NCBI GenBank assembly: GCA_963797635.1
Contig: CAWCPZ010000010.1
Location: 248,001-312,000 of the forward strand
Origin: JAOUEA01 sp963797635
GTDB taxonomy: Bacteria; Actinomycetota; UBA4738; HRBIN12
Direction of reading: 5' to 3'
Length of the DNA stretch: 64,000 nucleotides
A model generated the notes under the pieces. The model saw only the letters and a list, made by a program, of their open reading frames with translations. It was not told the origin of the DNA and did no database searches. Each line of letters starts with the position of its first letter. The stretch's first letter is position 1. Position numbers and translations under genes: made by a program. Below, in pieces: positions 7,971 to 16,702 of this stretch.

Positions 7971-8738
7971 CTACCGAGCGTACGTCACGCGGCTGGTTGT
8001 CGCTGCCCGGTATCCCAGGTACACGGTGCCGTTGCGGAAGCGACGCTCGTCCAGCAGCTCGAGGTCCAGCCGAACGTCGTCGGGGAGCCAAGGGTTGCCA
8101 CCGCCCACGATCACGGGGGCGACGAGGATCCGGAACTCGTCGACCAACCCGGCGCGGATCGGGTAGCGCCTGATTCACCGAGCTTGTGGCTTCCCGGTAC
8201 CCCAGGTGCACCGTGCCGTTGCGGAAGCGACGCTCGTCCAGCAACTCGAGGTCCAGCCGGACGTCATCGGGGAAGCCAAGGGGTGCCACCGCCCACGATC
8301 ACGGGCGCGAGAGGCACCGGTAGCGTCCACTAACCCTGCGCGGATGGCGTGGGCAGCGAGGCCGGGGCCACCGATGCCGATGTCCGCGCCGGACGATGCC
8401 TTCATCTCCCGGATGGCGGCGGGATCGAACACGGACTCGAGACGCGTTCGCTCGCTGCGAACCTCCGTGAGCGTCGTGGAGAACACCACCTTGTCCGCCG
8501 CGCGCCAGATCTGCTGGTAGTCCCGCAGGTACGGCGCCTCGGCGGCCAGGTCCATCGTCTCCCAGGCCACCATCACCTCGTACATGCGTCGCCCGTACAG
8601 GTAGGTCCCGACCGGTCGTTCGAGATCGTTGACGAAGGTGTGCACCTCATCGTCGGGCTCGGCCCAGTCGAAGTTCCCGTCGCGGTCGGCGATGTAGCCG
8701 TCGAGCGAGGCGAGCACCGAGTAGATCAGGTCAGCCAT
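7971..8738 (-). CDS. RibD C-terminal/DHFR-like protein (3 of 4) with a tandemly duplicated 3' end; frameshifted
   Basis: The gene starts MADLIYSVLASLDGYIADRDG (ATG 8738) and runs through YLYGRRMYEVMVAWETMD and SGADIGIGGPGLAAHAIRAGLVD. The expected C-terminus (EFRILVAPVIVGGGNPWLPDD, then RRFRNGTVYLGYR and a stop at 7971) is present twice in tandem. The first copy met by the ribosome (8345-8193) has a frame break near 8275-8330. The second (8160-8006) is clean and ends in the natural stop. A working protein would need skipping of one copy, so this allele may be broken or the duplication may be an assembly artefact. Confidence 0.75.
8006..8160 (-). repeat. Tandem repeat, copy A of RibD 3' end
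   Basis: About 155 bases that closely match 8193-8345, read on the same strand. This copy keeps an intact reading frame coding IRAGLVDEFRILVAPVIVGG through the RRFRNGTVYLGYR segment. Confidence 0.85.
8193..8345 (-). repeat. Tandem repeat, copy B of RibD 3' end
   Basis: Second copy, 187 bases away from copy A. It differs at scattered positions (for example AACGTCGTC versus GACGTCATC), carries at least one inserted C, and has a disturbed segment where copy A encodes DEFRILVAP. The divergence speaks against a simple read-stitching error and for an older duplication or recombination with a close paralogue. Confidence 0.85.
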
Positions 8739-8749
8739 GGATGAGGGTC

Positions 8750-9214
8750 CTACGAGTGTGGGTCCGGGGCCCACCCCGTGCGCTCGACCGACCACGTGAG
8801 CTCGCCGGTCGTGCACGTGCCGCCGCCCTGTGCGTAGCTCATCTCCAGCGTTCCTTCGCCGTGGCGCCACCGCAGGGTGCCGGCCACCAGGTCGCCGCTC
8901 TCGGTGATCGCGAACGAGCGGTCGTGGTCCAGCCGGCGTCCGGGATAGGCCAGCCAGGAGATGCCGATCTCATCACCGCCGCCTTCGTCGCACGTGAACG
9001 CCAGCCGCTCGAAACCGAGCTTGCGCAAGAAGAGCCGTCCGTTGTCCCGCCGCAGGACGCTCGCGACGACGGTGTCGCCGGTCGAGAGTTCGCCGCGGTA
9101 CTTGATGATCCTGGCGGCGGACGCGGTCGCCGGCAGCGCGATCAGCACCAGCAACGCCGCGGCGATGCCGACCGTGGCGCGTCGTGCGAACGTGCGGTCA
9201 GTCTTGCGCTGCAT
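8750..9214 (-). CDS. Secreted protein of unknown function
   Basis: A 154-residue protein with a clear signal peptide (MQRKTDRTFARRATVGIAAALLVLIALPATASA, cleavage expected after ATASA). The exported domain is strand-rich, with KYRGELSTGDTVVASVLRRDNG, FTCDEGGGDEIGISW and SYAQGGGTCTTGELTWSVERTG; it holds two cysteines that could form a disulfide. I do not recognise the domain. It overlaps the end of the upstream DUF3291 gene by 17 bases and is probably co-transcribed. Confidence 0.75.
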   Translation of the reverse strand: MQRKTDRTFARRATVGIAAALLVLIALPATASAARIIKYRGELSTGDTVVASVLRRDNGRLFLRKLGFERLAFTCDEGGGDEIGISWLAYPGRRLDHDRSFAITESGDLVAGTLRWRHGEGTLEMSYAQGGGTCTTGELTWSVERTGWAPDPHS

Positions 9215-9686
9215 CAGACGAGGGTACCCCCGCCGGTGCCGGGAACGGGTCTTTGAACGTGAACGCTGTCGGCGACGGACCGTGCTGCCGGAGGTGCTCG
9301 AGCCGTTCCTCGGCCTCCGCGAGGGTTGGCGTGGTGCCTGCCGGGATCCACCACAACGCGCTGATGAGTTGCGGCATCGACTCGAACCATTCCTTGCGCC
9401 GTCGCAGCACATCGGCGTGACCGCTCCGGAAGACGAAATGGCGCAGCGCCTCGAGTGAGCTCCAGACCGACATGTTGACGATCAGCCGGTCATCGCCGAA
9501 CGCGCGGATGCCGGTGGCGTCGCCGTCCTCGGTCTGCAGTCGCCACACGAAGCCCGGCGCGGCGTCGGCGAGCGCATTGACCGGTTCCAAGCGTTCGACG
9601 AACCCCGCCAGCTGTTCGGAATCCAGCGGCGCCTGCGGAAGGGCGATGTTCACCTGCGCCAGGTGATAGCCGTCGGTCCCGCCCAT
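9198..9686 (-). CDS. DUF3291-family protein
   Basis: A 162-residue protein with the DUF3291 signature: HLAQVNIALPQAPLDSEQLAGFVERLEPVNALADAAPGFVWRLQ, LIVNMSVWSSLEALRHFVFRSGHADVLRRRKEWFE and QLISALWWIPAGTTPTLAEAEERLEHL. This is a dimeric alpha/beta-barrel-like fold found as small stand-alone bacterial proteins and has no known reaction. A short Pro/Asp-rich tail overlaps the start of the secreted protein gene. Confidence 0.88.
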   Translation of the reverse strand: MGGTDGYHLAQVNIALPQAPLDSEQLAGFVERLEPVNALADAAPGFVWRLQTEDGDATGIRAFGDDRLIVNMSVWSSLEALRHFVFRSGHADVLRRRKEWFESMPQLISALWWIPAGTTPTLAEAEERLEHLRQHGPSPTAFTFKDPFPAPAGVPSSDAAQD

Positions 9687-9713
9687 CGCGCGAACCTAGC
9701 ATCCGGATCAGCG

Positions 9714-10697
9714 TCAGACGCGGCGGTGGCGGATCCACCACACGGTGGCCGCCGCCACGGCGATCGCCATCGCGAGGAAGATCGCCGTCTCGATCGCCTG
9801 GAAGGTCCAGAAGCGATCCGCGGGGTGGAACAGCTCCAGGTTGTAAGCGCCGCGTCCCACGTCGGCGAAGCATGCGGCATCGGCCGGCGGACAGATGCGC
9901 TGTCCGCCCATGGCCCGTTCACCGTTGGCGCGGAAGACCGCACCCACGCCGGGACCGCCGCCACCGTAGAGCCAGTCGCCGAGCAGGCGGTTCGGCGCGC
10001 GTTCGGTCACGACCGGATACGTGCGCTCGAGGTGCTCCATGAACCGGGGGCGCAGGTAGACCGCGATGCCGAACCGCACCAGCACGAACCCGAGGATGGT
10101 GAGGGCCATCGCCTTCACGGTCTTCGCCGTGACCGCTCCGATGAACGCGGCCAGCAGGGCCGCGAACACGGCGTATCCCACCGGGACCAGCCCCTGCTGG
10201 TCGTAGATCAGCCACTGGAACCGATCGCCGGTCGCGGCGTTCAGCGGGCCGTACCACCAGGTGGCCAGCGCGGCGACGATGCCCACGGAGCAGGCGGTCA
10301 CGAGCGCCACGAACCCCAGCTGCGTCCACGCCCAGCGTCGCCGTGACACACCTTGGGTCCAGACCAACGAGACCGTGTCGTCGGCGAGTTCGCGCGCGAT
10401 CGCGGGCGCTCCCCAGAACACACCGATCACCAGCGGCACGAAGGTGAAGGCGGTCAATCCCAACAGCCGCATCGGGAAGAACCGTGCCGCGAACGCCTGC
10501 GCCTCGTCCTGGCAACCGCCCGACACCGGCACGAACCTGGCGCCGTCCAGGTTCGCGATGCAGGCGGCCAGCCCATCGGCGTGGAACGTGTTCGCCATCG
10601 ACCGCCCGGTGATGAACAGCACGGCCGCCGCGGCGACCAGCGCGGCAGCGGTGGCGAGGATCGCTCCCCGACGCTGACGCCATGCCAGCCAGATCAC
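9714..10697 (-). CDS. ABC transporter permease (ABC-2 type)
   Basis: GTG start (VIWLAWRQRRGAILATAAALV) overlapping the ATPase stop as GTGA. About 327 residues with six membrane helices: ATAAALVAAAAVLFITG, LLGLTAFTFVPLVIGVFWG, LGFVALVTACSVGIVAALATWW, VGYAVFAALLAAFIGAV, ALTILGFVLVRFGIAVYL and TAIFLAMAIAVAAATVWWI. A large extracytoplasmic loop follows helix 1 (with two Cys) and another follows helix 5. It is the last gene of a GntR-ATPase-permease operon and should form the export channel with the ATPase; the cargo is unknown. Confidence 0.85.
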   Translation of the reverse strand: MIWLAWRQRRGAILATAAALVAAAAVLFITGRSMANTFHADGLAACIANLDGARFVPVSGGCQDEAQAFAARFFPMRLLGLTAFTFVPLVIGVFWGAPAIARELADDTVSLVWTQGVSRRRWAWTQLGFVALVTACSVGIVAALATWWYGPLNAATGDRFQWLIYDQQGLVPVGYAVFAALLAAFIGAVTAKTVKAMALTILGFVLVRFGIAVYLRPRFMEHLERTYPVVTERAPNRLLGDWLYGGGGPGVGAVFRANGERAMGGQRICPPADAACFADVGRGAYNLELFHPADRFWTFQAIETAIFLAMAIAVAAATVWWIRHRRV

Positions 10698-11578
10698 GTC
10701 GAGTCCTCCGGGCCGGGGAGCGTGCCCGCGTCGGGCGCGCCGAGGTAGGCGAGCACGAGGTCCTCGAGCGAGATCGGGTGCGTCTCCCATCCCGGCGAGC
10801 GCATCGGTCCGTCCATCCGCACCGTCAACGAACGCTGTCGTTCGGTTCGCTGCGAGGTGACGACGGTGACGCCGTCGGGAGCCGGTCCGTCCGCCGGTCC
10901 GATGAACACGGCGTGCGAGGCCAGCAGATCGTCGACGTCGCCGAGCACCTGTACCCGCGAGTCGGACAGGATCACCAGGTAGTCGCAGCGATGTTCCAGA
11001 TCGGCGATCACGTGTGAGGAGAGCAGCACCGTCAGTTCGCTCGCGGCGACCTCGCCCATGAGCTCGGCCAGGAAGGTCCGCCGGGCCAGCGGATCGAAGC
11101 TCGCCACCGGTTCGTCGAGCACCAACAGTTCCGGTCGTTTCGCGAGCGCCATCGTCAGGGAGACCTGCGCGCGTTGCCCGCCGGAGAGCTCGCCGGTCCG
11201 ACGCTCGAGCGGGATCGAGAGCTTCGCGAGACGTTCGGAGGCCGACGTCGGGTCCCACCGGTCGCCGTTCAGCCGGCGGCCCAACTCGAGATGATCGGCG
11301 ACGGTCAGGTCGCGATACAGCGGCGTCTCCTGCGCGACGAACCCGACGCGAGCGAGCGACTCGGCGTCGTCGCGCGGCGCCTGGCCGAACACCGAGACCG
11401 AGCCTCGCGTCGGGCGGCGCAGTCCCACGGCCAGCCGCATCAGGGTCGTCTTGCCGGCGCCGTTCGGGCCTACGACCGCGGCAACCCGTCCGCGAGGGAC
11501 CGAGAGCGTGCAGTCGCGGAGCGCCCACGTGCGGCCATAGCGTTTCGCGAGGCCGGTGGTCTCGAGCGCGACGCTCAC
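10694..11578 (-). CDS. ABC transporter ATP-binding protein
   Basis: A 294-residue ATPase starting at a GTG that overlaps the GntR stop. Walker A is GPNGAGKTT, Q-loop lies in FVAQETPLY, the signature is LSGGQRAQVSL, and Walker B is LLVLDEPVASFDP with the switch histidine in LLSSHVIADLEHRC. A C-terminal extension of about 70 residues follows. Together with the permease it forms a YtrBC/bacitracin-export-like two-part transporter; with the GntR gene the set matches envelope-stress or drug-efflux operons (known family behaviour, not shown here). Confidence 0.92.
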   Translation of the reverse strand: MSVALETTGLAKRYGRTWALRDCTLSVPRGRVAAVVGPNGAGKTTLMRLAVGLRRPTRGSVSVFGQAPRDDAESLARVGFVAQETPLYRDLTVADHLELGRRLNGDRWDPTSASERLAKLSIPLERRTGELSGGQRAQVSLTMALAKRPELLVLDEPVASFDPLARRTFLAELMGEVAASELTVLLSSHVIADLEHRCDYLVILSDSRVQVLGDVDDLLASHAVFIGPADGPAPDGVTVVTSQRTERQRSLTVRMDGPMRSPGWETHPISLEDLVLAYLGAPDAGTLPGPEDST

Positions 11579-11967
11579 GCGACGCCCTCCTGCTCGAACG
11601 CATGCAGCGTCGTGCCGAACAGCGCCTCGATGTCCTCGGGCTCGAGGCCGGCATCGCGGGCCTTCTGCAACCAGGCGTGCAACGAGCGACGCAGCGCGGC
11701 GTGGCTCGCGAGCGAGGGACCGGCGAGGGACCGCACGACGAACGTCCCCTGCCCGGGCCGTCCTTCGACCAGCCCTTCGTGTTCGAGCTGTCGGTAGGCC
11801 TTCAGCACCGTGTTGGGATTGATCGCCACCGACTCGGCCACTTCTCGCACGGTGGGGAGTTGGTCTCCGGGTTCCAGCAGCCCTGTCCGGAGTGCCTGCC
11901 GGACCTGATCCACGAGCTGCAGGTAAGGCACGACGTTGGAACGACCATCGAGCCGGAAACCGATCAT
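11575..11967 (-). CDS. GntR-family regulator, YtrA subfamily
   Basis: A 130-residue protein with a GntR winged helix: PYLQLVDQVRQALRTGLLEPGDQLPTVREVAESVAINPNTVLKAYRQLEHEGLVEGRPGQGTFV, followed by only a short helical C-terminus, as in the YtrA branch (no large ligand-binding domain). YtrA proteins repress the ABC operon that they head. Here the order GntR-ATPase-permease with 4-base overlaps fits that, and a perfect inverted repeat sits 20-39 bases upstream of the start. Confidence 0.92.
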   Translation of the reverse strand: MIGFRLDGRSNVVPYLQLVDQVRQALRTGLLEPGDQLPTVREVAESVAINPNTVLKAYRQLEHEGLVEGRPGQGTFVVRSLAGPSLASHAALRRSLHAWLQKARDAGLEPEDIEALFGTTLHAFEQEGVA

Positions 11968-11986
11968 GGGAGCTCCTCACCTCTAT

Positions 11987-12006
11987 TGTCCTAGCATCAT
12001 AGGACA
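11987..12006. promoter_or_regulatory. Likely operator of the GntR/ABC operon
   Basis: Perfect inverted repeat TGTCCTAGCATCATAGGACA: two 7-base arms with a 6-base centre, placed 20-39 bases before the GntR start in an otherwise AT-richer gap. The layout fits a homodimeric winged-helix repressor at its own promoter, as in the YtrA family. Confidence 0.75.
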
Positions 12007-12062
12007 TTCGTGCAAAGCGAGAGGTTCGATCGCCGCCGCATCACCGTCCACGTCGCATACGC

Positions 12063-13070
12063 GTGGAACCGATCGCGAGTTCGGAACGTAGTCACCCCGT
12101 GCACCGCCGCCGCGTGATCTCGTGCTGCCTGGGAACGATCCTGGTGGCCGCGGCCTGCACGAGTGCGACCGACCGCGATGGTGCGCCGTCGGCCGCCGGG
12201 GTCGTCCAGCCGTCGCCGAGCGAGAGCGTCGATGACGGCTGCTCCATGCCGGACGAGCTCCGGCCGCCCCCGCCGACGAACGCGCTGCGCGGGCGCATCG
12301 CCTACGGGCAGGGCACCAGCGAAGTGATGATCCTGGACCTGGCCACCGGCAGGACCACGCAGATCACGTCCAGAGAGGGGAGCAAGGGCTGGGACTTCGA
12401 CCCGTCGTTCTCACCGGACGGTCGCACGATCACCTACCGCTCGGAGTATCCCGACGATGCCGAGATCCGTACGGTCGACCTCGACACCGGTGAGGATCGA
12501 GCCCTCACCGACAACCTCGATGAGGATTGGTCGCCGGCCTACTCACCCGACGGACGGACGATCGCGTACGCGACGGATCGTGGCGGTTCCACGACGCACA
12601 TCGCGGTGATGCCGGCGGGCGGAGGTGAGACGACGGTCCTCGCGCGCAGCGTGCAGGGCGAATACCCGACCTGGTCCCCCGACGGCGAGCAGATCGCCTT
12701 CGCATCACAGGTGGGGTCCGGCTACGAGATCTTCGTGGTGCCCGCGGACGGGAGTGGCACGCCGGAGCGCCTCACCGAGGACTCGGCACACAACTTCCTG
12801 CCCGCGTGGTCACCGGATGGCTCCACGATCGTCTTCCAGTCGAACCGTTGCGCGAAGGGCGAGCGGACGGACCTCTACGCGATGGATGCCGACGGATCGA
12901 ACCTGCGCCGGCTCACGAAGGGGTTCGCCGAGCAGCCGACCTGGTCGCCCGACGGACGATGGCTCGCCTTCAACTCCTTCGACGGTCTCGCCGTCATGGA
13001 CGCCCGAGGCGGCGAGGCGCGCTCGCTCGGCCTCGGCACCGGCACCCTCCCCGATTGGATCGATCCGTAG
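12063..13070 (+). CDS. Lipoprotein with TolB-like WD40/PD40 beta-propeller repeats
   Basis: The N-terminus (RRRVISCCLGTILVAAACTS) has a charged start, a hydrophobic helix and a lipobox ending AAAC, so the protein should be anchored outside the membrane by a lipid-modified Cys. Five PD40 repeats follow, each with the SPDGRxIxY/F core (FSPDGRTITYRS, YSPDGRTIAYAT, WSPDGEQIAFAS, WSPDGSTIVFQS, WSPDGRWLAFNS), forming a TolB-like propeller of roughly 280 residues. Start GTG 12063; the GTG at 12099 gives a better signal peptide. Binding partner unknown. Confidence 0.85.
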   Translation: MEPIASSERSHPVHRRRVISCCLGTILVAAACTSATDRDGAPSAAGVVQPSPSESVDDGCSMPDELRPPPPTNALRGRIAYGQGTSEVMILDLATGRTTQITSREGSKGWDFDPSFSPDGRTITYRSEYPDDAEIRTVDLDTGEDRALTDNLDEDWSPAYSPDGRTIAYATDRGGSTTHIAVMPAGGGETTVLARSVQGEYPTWSPDGEQIAFASQVGSGYEIFVVPADGSGTPERLTEDSAHNFLPAWSPDGSTIVFQSNRCAKGERTDLYAMDADGSNLRRLTKGFAEQPTWSPDGRWLAFNSFDGLAVMDARGGEARSLGLGTGTLPDWIDP

Positions 13071-13173
13071 CACGTCATGGCCGCATTGCGCCGCCGCGCA
13101 CCGGCGACCTAGACTCGCCCGCACGTCGGCCCGGTGGCCGGGTCGCATGCAGCCCGACGGAGGGAGCGCGCCG

Positions 13174-14046
13174 ATGCGGAAGTTCTCAGCGGTGGTCGTG
13201 GCCGCGACCCTGCTCATCTCGATGCTCCAGGGCGCGATGCCGGCAGCGCACGCGGGCGGCGGCGCACCCACCTACTACCTCGCGCTCGGTGACTCCCTCG
13301 CCGCGGGCTTCCAACCCGGCAAGGGCGAGACGCCCGGCTACGTCGGGATGCTGTGGCGAAGCGTCCGCAAGGACCAGATCTCCTCGCTCGAACTTCGCAA
13401 CGTCGGGTGTTCCGGCGAGACGAGTGGCTCCCTGATCACCGGCAACCACTCGCCGTGTCACTACGCGGCGGGCTCACAGCTGAACGCGGCGGTGGACTTC
13501 CTGGAAGCGCATGTCGGGGAGGTCGCGTTCGTCACGATCGACATCGGCGCGAACGACATCGTGAGTCGGTGCTTCGGTCCCAGCGGTCTGATCCCCACGT
13601 CCTGTGCCACCGATCTGCGTCCCGGGCTCAAGCACCGCGTGCGTGCCATCGTGGATGCCCTGGCCGCCGCGGCGCCCGGCGTGCCGATCGTCGGGATGAC
13701 GTACTACGACCCGTTCCTCGGCCTCTGGGGTCTGATCCCCGGCGGTCGCGCGCTGGCACATGCTGATCAGCGCGCGTGGACGGTGTTCAACGATGCGCTC
13801 ACGAGTGCCTACGGGCACGCCGGCGCGACCGTCGCCGATGTGGCGACGACGTTCCGGATCGACGACTTCGACCACACCGTGGTGGTGCCGGGTCGCGGCC
13901 GGGTACCGGTGAACGTCGCGCTCGCTTGCCGATGGACGTGGTTCTGCTCGGCCAGGCATACGTTCGACGTGCACGCGAACCGAACCGGCTACCGCAAGAT
14001 CGCGACCACGTTCCACCGGGTCCTGAAGCCGCTGCTCCCGACCTAG
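13174..14046 (+). CDS. Secreted SGNH/GDSL hydrolase
   Basis: A 290-residue enzyme. MRKFSAVVVAATLLISMLQGAMPAAHAGG is a signal peptide. SGNH block I is LALGDSLAAG (catalytic Ser), block II lies around VGCSGETSGSL, block III is IDIGANDI (Gly-x-Asn-Asp), and the C-terminal block V should be DVHANRTGYRKIA (His, replacing the usual DxxHP with DVHAN). These are lipases/esterases or carbohydrate esterases acting outside the cell. The ribosome site GGAGGGAG precedes the ATG. The WD40-like lipoprotein gene is 100 bases upstream on the same strand. Confidence 0.88.
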   Translation: MRKFSAVVVAATLLISMLQGAMPAAHAGGGAPTYYLALGDSLAAGFQPGKGETPGYVGMLWRSVRKDQISSLELRNVGCSGETSGSLITGNHSPCHYAAGSQLNAAVDFLEAHVGEVAFVTIDIGANDIVSRCFGPSGLIPTSCATDLRPGLKHRVRAIVDALAAAAPGVPIVGMTYYDPFLGLWGLIPGGRALAHADQRAWTVFNDALTSAYGHAGATVADVATTFRIDDFDHTVVVPGRGRVPVNVALACRWTWFCSARHTFDVHANRTGYRKIATTFHRVLKPLLPT

Positions 14047-14103
14047 GCCCGATCCGGAGCAGCAGGCCGTTTCACGAAGCCGCGCTTCGGGGAAGTCAGG
14101 GCC

Positions 14104-15354
14104 ATGGGCGGTGAGGGAACCTACTCCAACGCGGGGCGGACGTTCTCGGCGGCGGACCTGGTCGATGAGACCGGGGTCACGTTCGCCGAGATCAAGTGGC
14201 TGACGATGATCGGTGTGCTGCACCCGTCATCGCCGGACCGGTTCGGCCCCGGTGACGTCTTCCGCGTGAAGATGATCGCCGCGATCCTCGACGCCGGCTT
14301 CACGACCGAGCAGGTCAGCGGCGTGGTCGCGGAGGGCAAGCTCAACCTCGATCACGTCGACAACTACGTCGTGGTCGATCCGTCGCCGCGGTCCGACCGA
14401 ACCTTCGAGACGTTCGCCGCGAGTCTCGGCGAGGGCCCTGCAGCGGCGATCCCCGGCCTCTATCGGATGCTGGGACTTCCGGAACCCGATCCCGCGGCGC
14501 CGATCGACCGCAACGAGGAGATGATGTGGCGAGCGTTCTTCGACGGGTGGGCTCTGGCGCCGGACGACGACACGATGTTCCGAGCGGCCCGCCTGATCGG
14601 AGACGGAACCCGCGACGGCGCGTTGGGGTGGGGCAAGCTCTTGGAGGAGCAGATCGCCGGCCCGGCCCGCGACCGGTTCTTCCGAGGCGAGGTCGATCGC
14701 TATCCCCTCGAGGTGGTCGACGCCGTCGGGAAGGTGATCCGGCTCGTGCCGGTGATGATGCGCTGGCTGGTGCAGCGCTACATCGAGCAGCAGGTGGTCG
14801 GCGGCATCGTCGACGGCTTCGAGTCGCTCCTGGCGGCGAGCGGCATGGCGCCGTCTCCGGAAGCTCCGCCACCACCGGCCGTGGTGTTCGTCGACATCGC
14901 CGGCTACACGCAGCTCACCGAGGAGCAGGGCGACGAGCTCGCGGTCCGGCTCGCAGCCTCACTGCAATCGCGTGCCGAGACCGTGGCCGCCGCGCACGAC
15001 GGGCGGCTGATCAAACTGATCGGCGACGGCGCGATGCTGCGCTTCGACGATGCACAGAGCGGGGTGTCCGCGGCGTTGGAGTTGGTCGAGACCTTGGATG
15101 ACGACCCCGGCATCGGCGCGCACGCAGGCGTCCACGCGGGACCCGTCGTGGAGCGCGATCGCGATCTGTTCGGTCGCACGGTGAACCTCGCCTCCCGCAT
15201 CGCCGACGTCGCGTCTCCCGGCGAGGTCGTCGTGAGCGAAGACGTCGCCGTCACGGTGCAAGACGACCCGGCGTTCGACCTCGAGCCGATCCAGGCCGTG
15301 TCGCTGAAGGGCGTCGCCGAACCGTTGCCGTTGTTCCTCGCGACCGCTGGCTGA
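14104..15354 (+). CDS. Class III adenylate/guanylate cyclase with MerR-like N-terminal domain
   Basis: A 416-residue cytoplasmic protein. Residues 10-80 look like a MerR-type winged helix (FSAADLVDETGVTFAEIKWLTMIGVLHPSSPDRFGPGDVFRVKMIAAILDAGFTTEQVSGVV). A helical middle part leads to a class III cyclase domain from about 258: metal-binding Asp in FVDIAGYTQLTEEQGDEL, a second Asp in KLIGDGAML, and the transition-state Asn/Arg pair in LFGRTVNLASRIAD. All key residues are kept, so it should make cAMP or cGMP. A second protein of the same design is encoded at 34237-35439. Confidence 0.88.
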   Translation: MGGEGTYSNAGRTFSAADLVDETGVTFAEIKWLTMIGVLHPSSPDRFGPGDVFRVKMIAAILDAGFTTEQVSGVVAEGKLNLDHVDNYVVVDPSPRSDRTFETFAASLGEGPAAAIPGLYRMLGLPEPDPAAPIDRNEEMMWRAFFDGWALAPDDDTMFRAARLIGDGTRDGALGWGKLLEEQIAGPARDRFFRGEVDRYPLEVVDAVGKVIRLVPVMMRWLVQRYIEQQVVGGIVDGFESLLAASGMAPSPEAPPPPAVVFVDIAGYTQLTEEQGDELAVRLAASLQSRAETVAAAHDGRLIKLIGDGAMLRFDDAQSGVSAALELVETLDDDPGIGAHAGVHAGPVVERDRDLFGRTVNLASRIADVASPGEVVVSEDVAVTVQDDPAFDLEPIQAVSLKGVAEPLPLFLATAG

Positions 15355-15393
15355 ACCGTAGAGTGGCACGTCCGACCCAAGGGGGACGCTGCG

Positions 15394-16203
15394 ATGACGA
15401 CGCCAGTGACGACGGGCACCGTGCCGGTGAACGGGCTCGAGATGTACTACGAGATCTACGGCGAGGGCCAGCCGTTGGTGCTGCTGCACGGCGCCTTCTC
15501 GGCGATCGACTCGTCGTTCGGCGCGCTGATCCCGGGCCTGGCCGAAGGTCGCAAGGTCATCGGGTTCGAGTTGCAGGCCCACGGGCGCACGGCCGACATC
15601 GACCGTCCGCTGAGCAACGAGGCCATGGCCGACGACGTCGCCGCCGCGATCGAGCAGATGGAGCTCGGGCCGGTCGACCTCTACGGCTACAGCATGGGGG
15701 CGTTCGTGGCGCTGCTGGTCACGCTCCGTCACCCCCAGCTGGTGCGCAAGCTCGTGTTCATGTCGGCGACCTACACCATGAGCGGTGTCCATCCCGGTCT
15801 GATGGAAGGCCTGGGCGAGATGACGCCCGAGATGATGTACGGCTCGGAGTGGCACGAGGAGTACATGCGGATCGCGCCGCGCCCCGAGGACTTCGAGACG
15901 CTGTTCGCGAAGAAGACCGCGATGGATCAGGGCTACCAGGACCAGCGGGACGAGGACATCGCGGCGATCGAGGCCCCGACGCTCGTGATCATCGGCGACT
16001 CCGACCTGGTGCGTCCCGAACACGCGGTGGAGATGTTCCGCCTGCTCGGGGGCGGGGTGTTCGGCGACATGCCGCCCGGCATGCCGGTATCGCAACTCGC
16101 GGTGATACCGGGGGCGTCGCACGTCTCCATCCGGTTACGCGCCGATCTCCTGGTGCCCATCGTCACGACGTTCCTCGATGCCCCGATGCCGGAGCGCGAC
16201 TGA
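15394..16203 (+). CDS. Alpha/beta hydrolase
   Basis: A 269-residue hydrolase: VLLHGAFSAIDSSFGALI (oxyanion), VDLYGYSMGAFVALLV (nucleophile Ser in GYSMGA), IIGDSDLVRPEHAVEMF (acid Asp) and the His of PGASHVSIRLRAD. The triad is complete. The sequence resembles the non-haem peroxidase/esterase branch acting on small esters or lactones. No export signal. It follows the cyclase gene by 39 bases on the same strand. Confidence 0.9.
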   Translation: MTTPVTTGTVPVNGLEMYYEIYGEGQPLVLLHGAFSAIDSSFGALIPGLAEGRKVIGFELQAHGRTADIDRPLSNEAMADDVAAAIEQMELGPVDLYGYSMGAFVALLVTLRHPQLVRKLVFMSATYTMSGVHPGLMEGLGEMTPEMMYGSEWHEEYMRIAPRPEDFETLFAKKTAMDQGYQDQRDEDIAAIEAPTLVIIGDSDLVRPEHAVEMFRLLGGGVFGDMPPGMPVSQLAVIPGASHVSIRLRADLLVPIVTTFLDAPMPERD

Positions 16204-16218
16204 CGGCGTGGCTCAGGC

Positions 16219-16656
16219 TCAGGCGACCGGTTCGAGGACGAAGACCGGGATCTGCCGGTCGGTCTTCTTCTGGTAGTTCGCGTAGTCGGGCCAGGCTTCG
16301 ACGGCGCGATCCCACCACAGCGTCTTCTCGTCGCCGGTGACCTCGCGCGCGGTGTAGTCGCGTTTCGTCGCGAGATCCTGCAGCTCGACGTGCGGGTTCG
16401 CCTTGAGGTTGAAGTACCAGACCGGGTGCTCGGGGGCGCCACCGAGCGACGCGACCACCGCGTAGGTGCCGTCGTGTTCGACGCGCATCAGCGGGGTCTT
16501 GCGGATCTTGCCGCTCTTCGCGCCGACGGACGTCAGCACGATCACGGGGCGACCCTTCATGTCGCCGCCCTTCTCGCCGTTCGTGGCTTCGTAGCGCTCG
16601 ACCTGCTTCCGCGCGTATCGGGCTTTGCTGGGTTCGTACTCGCCGGTCAGGGGCAT
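16219..16656 (-). CDS. F420-dependent nitroreductase-like (Ddn/DUF385) protein
   Basis: A 145-residue split-beta-barrel protein of the deazaflavin-dependent Ddn family: MKGRPVIVLTSVGAKSGKIRKTPLMRVEHDGTYAVVASLGGAPEHPVWYFNLKANPHVELQD and DYTAREVTGDEKTLWWDRAVEAWPDYANYQKKTDRQIPVFVLEP are the standard blocks. The G-x-KSGK-x-RKTPL segment binds the F420 phosphate tail. The start was put at the ATG of MPLTGEYEPSK, 32 codons inside a longer open frame. Implies that the host makes cofactor F420, as many actinobacteria do. Confidence 0.93.
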   Translation of the reverse strand: MPLTGEYEPSKARYARKQVERYEATNGEKGGDMKGRPVIVLTSVGAKSGKIRKTPLMRVEHDGTYAVVASLGGAPEHPVWYFNLKANPHVELQDLATKRDYTAREVTGDEKTLWWDRAVEAWPDYANYQKKTDRQIPVFVLEPVA

Positions 16657-16702
16657 GTCGCGGACCTCCTTGTCCTCAAGAGCAGGATAGGGCCGTCGAA
16701 GG

